Positions 1 through 5,022 of a DNA stretch of 12,949 nt are shown piece after piece. The first letter of the stretch is position 1. Each line of letters starts with the position of its first letter. Source of the DNA: Bacillota bacterium (GTDB lineage Bacteria > Bacillota > Clostridia > Lachnospirales > Lachnospiraceae); the NCBI GenBank assembly GCA_023414985.1, contig JAEZLY010000320.1:1-12949 (forward strand). The letters are read 5' to 3'. The position numbers and the translations under genes were made by a program. The notes below the pieces were generated by a model. It saw nothing but the letters and a program-made list of their open reading frames with translations, was not told the origin of the DNA and did not search any database.

Positions 1-56
1 TCGTCAAGCAAAGAAGTAATTCTTTCTCTTGCTGACAGTTGTGCTGTACTGCTCAT
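1..56 (-). CDS. N-terminus of probable carboxyltransferase (partial)
   Basis: Only the first 18 codons are inside the window; the gene runs off the left edge. The reading begins MSSTAQLSARERITSLLD. An ATG at 56..54 is preceded by a strong GGAGGG (68..63) at 6-base spacing, so translation initiation here is convincing. The motif SARERI.SLLD resembles the N-terminal segment of carboxyltransferase subunits of biotin-dependent acyl-CoA carboxylases and decarboxylases (acetyl-/propionyl-CoA carboxylase beta, methylmalonyl-CoA decarboxylase alpha), where an ARERI..LLD stretch leads into the domain. That identification rests on family memory and very few residues. It lies downstream of recX on the same strand, with 136 bases between them and possible -10 elements in the gap, so it may be a separate transcription unit. 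Confidence 0.55.
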   Translation of the reverse strand, partial: MSSTAQLSARERITSLLD

Positions 57-106
57 TTTCAGCCCTCCATTTTTTCTATTGTTAATTATTAATCAATTCT
101 CTGCCG

Positions 107-123
107 ATTATAATTGTATTATA
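107..123 (-). promoter_or_regulatory. Tandem TATAAT boxes before the carboxyltransferase gene
   Basis: Two perfect TATAAT hexamers occur on the minus strand at 123..118 and 112..107, about 50-60 bases upstream of the ATG at 56. No good -35 sits at 16-18 bases from either; the best is TTATCC, 18 bases from the first. The position is sensible for a promoter of the left-edge gene, but the missing -35 keeps this weak, since AT-rich spacers yield TATAAT by chance. Confidence 0.3.
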
Positions 124-192
124 CTTACCCCAAAAAGGCAAGGATAAATTCGATAAATATGGTGTATCATACCATGGAAAAGTATAAAATAT

Positions 193-795
193 TTATAAAC
201 AGTGTTTTATTTTCCCAAGGTCAAATCCCTTTCGATATAGAGAAGCAATCAGCTTTTGCTTTTCCTCGTAGGAAAGCGCTTTGGAGTCCGCTGTTTTCTT
301 GGCTATCGCCTTGTTGATCGCCGCCAGCTCGGCATCCTCCTCTTCCTCCCCATAGGTCACTTGAAAGGCTTTCTCCAGAACTTCTCCGGATATTCCCTTC
401 TGTAATAGTTCGTTCTTAATCATCAATCTGCTCTTTTTATTCATCCTGGCTCTGATAAAGGAGGAAGCAAAACGTACATCATCCAGATAGCCGTATTCTT
501 TGACATAAATGATCGCCCGATCAATCAGGACGGCAGGAAACTCTGCCTGGATAAGCTTTCTTCTTAGCTCTTCCTCAGAACGATCAGCAAATTTAAGAAT
601 ATAGAGTGCCTTATCCAGTACTTTGTGATATAGGGTCTCCTCAAGGATTCGTTCATATTCAGCATCAGTTAAAACATTACCTTCTTTCAGACGATACAGT
701 TCAATCTCCTTCTCCGTCAGAAGAAAAGCAAATTCATCATCGATATAAACTCTGACCTTGAAACCTTCCGTTACATCCAGACGTGTAATTAGCAT
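193..795 (-). CDS. recX: Regulatory protein RecX
   Basis: A 200-residue RecX-family protein. RecX proteins bind RecA and RecA-ssDNA filaments in the cytoplasm and modulate recombination and SOS induction. The sequence shows the helical three-helix repeats of the family: a KALYILKFADRSEEELRRKL segment around residues 62-82, IDRAIIYVKEYGYLDDVRFA around 91-110, and a later repeat with NELLQKGIS and a C-terminal RKGFDLGKI. The length is normal for Firmicute RecX, which is longer than the enterobacterial form. The start is the ATG at 795..793, five bases after the Shine-Dalgarno AGAGGAT (807..801). It lies downstream of recA on the same strand with 296 bases between them. A stem-loop abuts its ribosome binding site (808-843), suggesting control separate from recA. 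Confidence 0.95.
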   Translation of the reverse strand: MLITRLDVTEGFKVRVYIDDEFAFLLTEKEIELYRLKEGNVLTDAEYERILEETLYHKVLDKALYILKFADRSEEELRRKLIQAEFPAVLIDRAIIYVKEYGYLDDVRFASSFIRARMNKKSRLMIKNELLQKGISGEVLEKAFQVTYGEEEEDAELAAINKAIAKKTADSKALSYEEKQKLIASLYRKGFDLGKIKHCL

Positions 796-807
796 AGGCT
801 ATCCTCT

Positions 808-843
808 TATCTTTCTAAGATTCTTAAAGGAAGAATAAAGATA
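808..843 (-). promoter_or_regulatory. Stem-loop abutting the recX ribosome binding site
   Basis: On the minus strand TATCTTT (843..837) pairs with AAAGATA (814..808), and ATTCTT (836..831) pairs with AAGAAT (825..820). This gives 13 base pairs with a five-base bulge (819..815) on one side and a CCTTT loop (830..826). The 3' arm ends exactly where the recX Shine-Dalgarno AGAGGAT (807..801) begins. The loop is complementary to AGAGG (four Watson-Crick pairs and one G-U). The arrangement suggests an effect on recX translation or mRNA stability. Function is inferred. Confidence 0.45.
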
Positions 844-845
844 GA

Positions 846-977
846 TCATTCTTCTTTGATAATACTTATATCTTCTGCTAAAGCCGGCAATACTGCGTTA
901 CGAGTAAGGTTTTCAGTAGATAGCTCATAAGATGCTTCTACAGATAACCAATAAGAAGCTGTCCGTGAGGGAATAGT
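846..977 (-). other. Start-less open frame, possible gene remnant
   Basis: Between recA and recX a minus-strand frame stays open for 43 codons, from just after a TGA (980..978) to a TGA at 848..846. It contains no ATG or GTG and only a late TTG. Its second half reads SVEASYELSTENLTRNAV and ends EDISIIKEE, which looks more protein-like than typical spacer. I do not recognise a family. It may be the tail of a decayed gene, or chance; 43 open codons is not rare. Its upstream part overlaps one arm of the inverted repeat at 958-1032. Confidence 0.2.
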
Positions 978-1032
978 TCACAGATACCTCAACAGAGTGG
1001 CATCATGCTTCAACTATTCTATCAAGGACAGC
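958..1032 (-). terminator. Long inverted repeat downstream of recA (terminator candidate)
   Basis: GCTGTCC (958-964) pairs with GGACAGC (1026-1032), and GAATAGTT (971-978) pairs with AACTATTC (1012-1019). The two six-base spacers between these blocks (965-970 and 1020-1025) are equal in length and pair at three positions plus a G-U. The whole is a 21-position stem with two mismatches around a 33-base loop. It begins 60 bases after the recA stop. On the minus strand it is followed by TTCTTATT, only mildly T-rich, so it is a plausible but imperfect intrinsic terminator. The long loop and internal symmetry also fit a small palindromic repeat element. Confidence 0.4.
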
Positions 1033-1091
1033 CTTGTCTTACTAAAAATTATGGTAGTAGTGTCGTAACATTCGGAAAGCCAGTTAAAGCT

Positions 1092-2117
1092 TTATTCCAG
1101 ATGCTCGTTGTAATTCTTGGCAGGATGAAGCATATACTTCTCACGTACCTTTTCCTCAAGCTCTTCACAGATACCCGGATTATCAATCAGATATTGCTTT
1201 GCATTCTCACGGCCCTGCCCGATCTTTGCATCATTATAAGCAAACCAGGCACCGCTCTTAATCACAATGTTGGACTCAGCAGCCAGATCTAGGATATCAC
1301 CTTCCTTGGATATGCCCTTACCGAACATGATATCAAACTCTGCTTCCTTAAAAGGAGGTGCAATCTTATTCTTCACAACCTTGATTCGGGTACGGTTACC
1401 GACTACATCGCCGCCCTGCTTTAAGGATTCAATTCTTCTGACATCCAGACGGATCGAAGAATAGAACTTTAAGGCACGTCCGCCTGTGGTGGTCTCCGGA
1501 TTACCGAACATCACACCGACCTTCTCACGAAGCTGGTTGATGAATACTACGATACAGTTGGATTTGCTGATGACGGCAGTCAGCTTTCTGAGTGCCTGGG
1601 ACATCAGTCTTGCCTGGAGACCAACGTGGGAATCTCCCATCTCGCCGTCGATTTCCGCTTTCGGAACCAATGCTGCAACCGAGTCAACTACTATGATGTC
1701 AACCGCACCGGAACGTACCATGGTCTCTGTAATCTCCAGGGCCTGTTCCCCGTTATCCGGCTGAGAAATATATAAATTATCAATATCTACACCGATATTC
1801 TTTGCATATACAGGATCAAGCGCATGTTCCGCATCGATAAATCCGGCAATTCCGCCTCTCTTCTGTACTTCGGCAACCATGTGCAGTGCAACGGTGGTCT
1901 TACCGCTGGACTCCGGTCCGTAAATCTCCAGAATTCTTCCCTTGGGAACTCCGCCAAGGCCAAGCGCAATATCCAAACTGATCGAACCGGTTGGAACGGT
2001 CTCAATATTCATATTGGCATTCGTATCGCCAAGCTTCATGATCGAACCCTTGCCGTATTGCTTTTCAATCTGCGCCAAAGCAGATTCCAATGCTCTTATC
2101 TTATCATCCTTTGCCAT
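1092..2117 (-). CDS. recA: Recombinase RecA
   Basis: RecA forms ATP-dependent filaments on single-stranded DNA, carries out strand exchange in homologous recombination, and stimulates LexA self-cleavage in the SOS response. The 341-residue reading has the Walker A motif GPESSGKTT at residues 67-75, the hydrophobic Walker B strand in VDIIVVDSVAAL, the L2 DNA-binding loop region FGNPETTTGGRALKFYSS, and the C-terminal KIGQGRENAKQYL segment. All are canonical and the length is normal. A TTG lies six bases upstream in frame, but the ATG at 2117..2115 sits seven bases after GGGAG (2129..2125) and gives the usual MAKDDK start, so I chose it. It has its own promoter and LexA box, with recX downstream. 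I see no intein or other interruption. Confidence 0.98.
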   Translation of the reverse strand: MAKDDKIRALESALAQIEKQYGKGSIMKLGDTNANMNIETVPTGSISLDIALGLGGVPKGRILEIYGPESSGKTTVALHMVAEVQKRGGIAGFIDAEHALDPVYAKNIGVDIDNLYISQPDNGEQALEITETMVRSGAVDIIVVDSVAALVPKAEIDGEMGDSHVGLQARLMSQALRKLTAVISKSNCIVVFINQLREKVGVMFGNPETTTGGRALKFYSSIRLDVRRIESLKQGGDVVGNRTRIKVVKNKIAPPFKEAEFDIMFGKGISKEGDILDLAAESNIVIKSGAWFAYNDAKIGQGRENAKQYLIDNPGICEELEEKVREKYMLHPAKNYNEHLE

Positions 2118-2159
2118 ATCCAATCTCCCTTTTTATGAAGGCCCTCTGCCTCCAAAATA

Positions 2160-2172
2160 CGAACTAATGTTC
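2160..2172 (-). promoter_or_regulatory. LexA (Cheo-type SOS) box upstream of recA
   Basis: CGAACTAATGTTC reads on the plus strand; the core GAAC-TAAT-GTTC is a perfect dyad. It matches the Gram-positive LexA/DinR operator pattern GAAC-N4-GTTC. It lies eight bases downstream of the recA -10 and about 43 bases before the recA ATG, over or just past the expected transcription start. Bound LexA would block initiation until RecA filaments trigger its cleavage, giving the classic autoregulatory loop. Confidence 0.85.
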
Positions 2173-2180
2173 TTGTATTC

Positions 2181-2209
2181 ATCTTAACTTATTTCCGAAA
2201 CATTGTCAA
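2181..2209 (-). promoter_or_regulatory. sigmaA-type promoter of recA
   Basis: On the minus strand a perfect -35 TTGACA (2209..2204) is followed after exactly 17 bases by -10 TAAGAT (2186..2181). Transcription should start near 2173-2175, inside or at the edge of the LexA box, leaving a leader of roughly 55 bases before the recA ATG. Confidence 0.8.
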
Positions 2210-2433
2210 TACATAATCTGTACCGCCTGACCGGATAAACCAAGCTTATCACATGATCGGGACAGAGGATGACCATTCACGAAAAATATTATTACATTCG
2301 TAATAAATTAAAAATGCCAACAATGAATGATACAGATGTAGATGCTGTGCTGACTGTGCGACCGGAATAAGGCCAGGAATACAAGAGTGTGAACAAATAC
2401 CTTCAGAACTGCAGAATAGAAAGCTATATTCGT

Positions 2434-2462
2434 ATTATAGCAGTGATATGGCTGTTTGTAAA
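2434..2462 (-). promoter_or_regulatory. Orphan extended -10 promoter in the ilvA-recA gap
   Basis: On the minus strand TTTACA (2462..2457), a 17-base spacer and a perfect TATAAT (2439..2434) preceded by TGC form a strong sigmaA-like promoter with an extended -10. It points toward recA but lies about 310 bases upstream of the recA start, and recA has its own promoter closer by. The expected product starts near 2427. A weak AT-rich hairpin at 2289-2306 (TTATTAC-GAAT-GTAATAA, then TATTTTT on the minus strand) could end a transcript of about 140 bases. No credible gene with a ribosome binding site was found. It could drive a small RNA, a long recA leader, or be fortuitous. Confidence 0.45.
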
Positions 2463-2528
2463 TCTCTGATCCTATCGTAATTATCACGAAAATTCCGGCT
2501 GTTTTTATGTAAAATGGATGAAAGCTCT

Positions 2529-3746
2529 TTAGTAAACCTTGCTTGGCTGACAGATCTTCGGATTATATCCGTGTTCGATCAAAGCCTGAACAATCTCCTG
2601 CTTATGCTCATGACCAAAGGTCTCCATGGTGATCGTCAGCTCCACAGCGGCATTACGGTTAATGCTGACAAACTGGTTATGATCCAGACGGATGACATTG
2701 CCTTGGCATTTAGCGATAATGGATGCGACGTTCACTAATTCTCCCGGTCTGTCGGGTAACAGCACGGAGACTGTGAATACACGTCCTCTTTGAATCAAAC
2801 CATGCTGTACTATGGAGGATACGGTAATGATATCCATATTACCGCCGCTTAAGATCGCTACGACCTTCTTATCCTTGCAGTTCAGATGCTTTAATGCAGC
2901 TACGGTTAGAAGTCCGGAGTTCTCTACTACCATTTTATGATTTTCTACGATATCCAGGAAATTGACGATCAGCTCCTGATCCTCCACAGTGATGATATCG
3001 TCCACATAATCCTGAATGTAAGGAAACACGATGTCTCCCGGCGTCTTCACTGCAGTACCGTCCGCAATGGTGTCAACGTGTGGCAGTGTGACAACATGTC
3101 CCGCCTTGATGGATTCCTTCATGCAGGCAGCACCGGCAGGCTCCACACCGATGATCTTTACATTGGGATTCAGCATTTTAGCCAGTGTAGCAACACCAGC
3201 AAGCAGGCCGCCGCCTCCGATCGGAGCGAGGATAATATCGACAGTCGGAAGGTCCTTAAAGATCTCCATGGCAATCGTCCCCTGACCGGTAGCAACCACC
3301 TCATCGTTGAAGGGATGAATAAAGGTATAGCCCTTTTCCTGAGCAAGCTCCAGCGCATACTGACATGCCTCGTCATATACATTACCATACAGAATTACCT
3401 CTGCACCATAGCTCTTGGTTCTATTCACCTTAATCAAAGGTGTGGTGGAAGGCATGACAATCACAGCCTTCGCATGATAGAGCTTCGCTGCATAGGCAAC
3501 TCCCTGTGCATGGTTTCCTGCGGAGGCCGTAATCAGTCCGCGGTCCCGTTCTTCCTTCGTAAGCGTGCTGATCTTATAATAAGCGCCGCGAACCTTATAA
3601 GCACCGGTGAATTGCATGTTCTCGGGTTTTAGGTATACCTTGTTGCCTGTCGTGTCTGAAAAGTAATCACTGTATACCAATTCTGTACGCAGAATGACTT
3701 TTTTGACCACATCTGTTGCTTCTTCAAACTTATCCAGTGTCATCAT
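2529..3746 (-). CDS. ilvA: Threonine ammonia-lyase with C-terminal ACT domain
   Basis: A PLP enzyme that deaminates L-threonine (and often L-serine) to 2-oxobutanoate and ammonia, feeding isoleucine synthesis or threonine fermentation. In the 405-residue reading, Lys51 in FTGAYKVRGA is the expected Schiff-base lysine, SAGNHAQGVAYAA is the substrate/PLP loop, and GGGGLLAG is the phosphate-binding loop. The C-terminal 80 or so residues (VFTVSVLLPDRPGELVNVA onward) are a single ACT domain. One ACT domain and about 400 residues fit the clostridial medium-length form, often named ilvA or tdcB; the role cannot be settled from sequence. An ATG at 3785 is in frame but has no ribosome binding site. 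GGAGGG (3759..3754) lies seven bases before the ATG at 3746, with a second ATG next to it. Its place between ftsY and recA is not a functional grouping. Confidence 0.93.
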   Translation of the reverse strand: MMTLDKFEEATDVVKKVILRTELVYSDYFSDTTGNKVYLKPENMQFTGAYKVRGAYYKISTLTKEERDRGLITASAGNHAQGVAYAAKLYHAKAVIVMPSTTPLIKVNRTKSYGAEVILYGNVYDEACQYALELAQEKGYTFIHPFNDEVVATGQGTIAMEIFKDLPTVDIILAPIGGGGLLAGVATLAKMLNPNVKIIGVEPAGAACMKESIKAGHVVTLPHVDTIADGTAVKTPGDIVFPYIQDYVDDIITVEDQELIVNFLDIVENHKMVVENSGLLTVAALKHLNCKDKKVVAILSGGNMDIITVSSIVQHGLIQRGRVFTVSVLLPDRPGELVNVASIIAKCQGNVIRLDHNQFVSINRNAAVELTITMETFGHEHKQEIVQALIEHGYNPKICQPSKVY

Positions 3747-3763
3747 TGTATTACCCTCCATCT

Positions 3764-3781
3764 TCGTGCAAAGCCGCACGA
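3764..3781 (-). promoter_or_regulatory. Short hairpin just upstream of the ilvA Shine-Dalgarno
   Basis: TCGTGC (3764-3769) and GCACGA (3776-3781) form a perfect six-base-pair stem with a six-base loop. It ends four bases upstream of the GGAGGG used by ilvA (3759..3754). It may protect the mRNA or affect ribosome access; the function is inferred. The in-frame ATG at 3785 lies beside it, another sign that the longer start is not used. Confidence 0.35.
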
Positions 3782-3800
3782 GCATATTTATATATGTAGA

Positions 3801-3866
3801 GGATTTTACTCATCACCAGCAGCATTCATGAAATCGCATAAATGCTGCTTAAAACAAGTAAAATCC
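3801..3866 (-). terminator. Nested inverted repeat between ftsY and ilvA
   Basis: The outer arms GGATTTTACT (3801-3810) and AGTAAAATCC (3857-3866) are perfect ten-base complements. The inner arms AGCAGCATT (3818-3826) and AATGCTGCT (3841-3849) are perfect nine-base complements, with seven-base spacers on each side and a 14-base inner loop. It starts 16 bases after the ftsY stop. It is the likely 3' end structure of ftsY mRNA, but the minus-strand sequence after it (CTCTACATATAT) is not a T-run. It could instead be a processed stem or a leader structure for ilvA. Confidence 0.5.
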
Positions 3867-3881
3867 CGCTCTCATATTTTT

Positions 3882-4814
3882 TTATTCGGTTTTTGAAAAT
3901 AATGCATTTACAAAGGCATCCGCATCAAACTTCTGCAGATCATCGATCTTCTCACCGATACCGATATATTTTACCGGAATTCCAAGCTCCGACTGGATTG
4001 CTATTGCAATACCACCCTTAGCTGTTCCGTCCAGCTTAGTCAATACAATACCGGTAATCTCGGCTACTTCATTGAATTCTTTGGCCTGAGCCAAAGCATT
4101 TTGACCTGTCGTTCCGTCCAGAACGACCAGAGTCTCCCGATAAGCATCGGGATATTCCCGTTCAATGACACGGTCTATCTTTTTTAACTCTTCCATCAGA
4201 TTCTTTTTATTATGGAGCCGCCCTGCTGTGTCGCATAACAGGACATCAACATTTCGAGCCTTGGCTGCGGTTACTGCATCATAAATCACTGCAGCAGGAT
4301 CCGAGCCCTCCTTCTGAGCGATGATATCAACTCCGGCTCTGTGAGCCCATTCGGTCAGCTGTTCAATCGCAGCCGCACGGAAGGTATCAGCCGCAGCAAC
4401 CATGACCTTCTTACCCTGATCCTTCAGCTGTCCTGCCAGCTTTCCAACCGAAGTGGTCTTGCCGACTCCGTTGACGCCGATTAAAAGTACTACTGATTTA
4501 CGGTTTTCAAATTCGTAAGCGGTATCACCGAGGCGCATCTGCTCCTGCATACTGCTGATCAGAAGCTCGCGACACTGAGAAGGTTCCTTGATCTTATTCT
4601 CCTTTACCTTCTGTCTGAGATCCTCAATGATCGCTGTGGTGGTATTGATTCCGAGATCGGCCATAATCAGGATCTCTTCCAGCTCTTCGTAAAAATCATC
4701 GTCAATACTGGAAAAACCGCTGAAAATATTATCAATTCCATGCGCAATATTGTTTCTGGTCTTTGTTAAGCCTTGTACTAATTTACTAAAAAAACCTTGT
4801 TTATTCTCTCCCAT
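3882..4814 (-). CDS. ftsY: Signal recognition particle receptor FtsY
   Basis: The SRP-receptor GTPase, which docks Ffh-bound ribosomes at the membrane for co-translational insertion. In the 310-residue reading the N-domain helices precede the G-domain: G1 GVNGVGKTT at 113-121, ADTFRAAA at 142-149, G3 DTAGR at 195-199 and G4 TKLDGTAKGG near 256-265, ending with KIDDLQKFDADAFVNALF. The acidic A-domain of Gram-negative FtsY is absent, as is usual in Firmicutes; a basic amphipathic N-terminus (GFFSKLVQGLTKTRNN) probably contacts the membrane. An in-frame ATG at 4877 exists, but GGAG (4824..4821) is six bases from the ATG at 4814, giving MGENKQGFF. It follows smc with a 208-base gap containing its own promoter candidate. 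The ffh gene often found next to ftsY is not here. Confidence 0.97.
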   Translation of the reverse strand: MGENKQGFFSKLVQGLTKTRNNIAHGIDNIFSGFSSIDDDFYEELEEILIMADLGINTTTAIIEDLRQKVKENKIKEPSQCRELLISSMQEQMRLGDTAYEFENRKSVVLLIGVNGVGKTTSVGKLAGQLKDQGKKVMVAAADTFRAAAIEQLTEWAHRAGVDIIAQKEGSDPAAVIYDAVTAAKARNVDVLLCDTAGRLHNKKNLMEELKKIDRVIEREYPDAYRETLVVLDGTTGQNALAQAKEFNEVAEITGIVLTKLDGTAKGGIAIAIQSELGIPVKYIGIGEKIDDLQKFDADAFVNALFSKTE

Positions 4815-4902
4815 ATAACTCTCCATTCTGCTAAACTGTGGCTTAAAAAGGTAAAAAACTGCCTTATGAAGCTGCAATTTATATTATAAATTCAGAAGGC
4901 TT

Positions 4903-4936
4903 TGCTATGCTAAATCATTAAAGCTAATCATAGCAT
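4903..4936. repeat. Inverted repeat overlapping the ftsY promoter -10
   Basis: TGCTATG (4903-4909) and CATAGCA (4930-4936) are perfect seven-base complements 20 bases apart. The promoter-distal arm covers the extended -10 of the candidate ftsY promoter. Between the arms GCTAAATCAT is nearly repeated as GCTAATCAT. The position would suit an operator or a 5' leader hairpin; neither is proven. Confidence 0.35.
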
Positions 4937-4955
4937 TTCCTTTCGATTGGGGCAA
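4927..4955 (-). promoter_or_regulatory. Candidate ftsY promoter with extended -10
   Basis: On the minus strand TTGCCC (4955..4950), 17 bases, then TATGAT (4932..4927) preceded by TGC, an extended -10. The start would be near 4920, about 105 bases before the ftsY ATG. A second TATAAT at 4888..4883 lacks a -35. This suggests ftsY can be transcribed independently of rnc-smc. Confidence 0.5.
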
Positions 4956-5022
4956 GTATAATTTGAAAATTAAATTCTTCCGTTTGACAAGAACAGATAA
5001 AATATATCCTGCAGCGAATATG

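Larger units (their letters stand above)
2118..2528. other. 411-base gap between ilvA and recA
   Basis: No convincing gene. From the recA side it holds the recA ribosome binding site (2129..2125), the LexA box, the recA promoter, a small inverted repeat around 2233-2262 (GATAA/TTATC with outer CCG/CGG), the AT-rich hairpin at 2289-2306 and the orphan promoter at 2434-2462. I see no clear intrinsic terminator directly after ilvA. A minus-strand open frame of about 36 codons beginning with a TTG near 2396 ends at the AT-rich hairpin, but the nearest Shine-Dalgarno-like GAAGG is only three bases away, so I do not call it. Confidence 0.6.

Noticed and set aside
166..180. Dyad ATGGT-GTATCAT-ACCAT after recX
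   Set aside because: Only five base pairs, no T-run, and not placed clearly at a promoter; not enough to call a terminator or operator.
1005..1292. Plus-strand open frame of 95 codons overlapping the recA 3' end
   Set aside because: Most of it is antisense to recA, whose coding is unambiguous; no ribosome binding site and no recognisable motif.
2118..2123. TTG start two codons before the recA ATG
   Set aside because: It lies one base from the GGGAGA and could not be read efficiently; the ATG has seven-base spacing.
2284..2396. 36-codon minus-strand frame starting with TTG
   Set aside because: The GAAGG is only three bases from the TTG, composition is not distinctive and it ends in the AT-rich hairpin; insufficient support.
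2937..3632. Plus-strand open frame of 231 codons inside ilvA
   Set aside because: Antisense shadow of the threonine ammonia-lyase gene; composition is that of a complement frame and it has no family motif.
3747..3785. Longer N-terminus for ilvA (MLVRLCTKMEGNT)
   Set aside because: The ATG at 3785 has no ribosome binding site and the extension contains the GGAGGG and hairpin that serve the downstream ATG.
4815..4877. Longer N-terminus for ftsY (MQLHKAVFYLF...)
   Set aside because: The extension overlaps leader sequence with no ribosome binding site; GGAG is correctly placed before the ATG at 4814.
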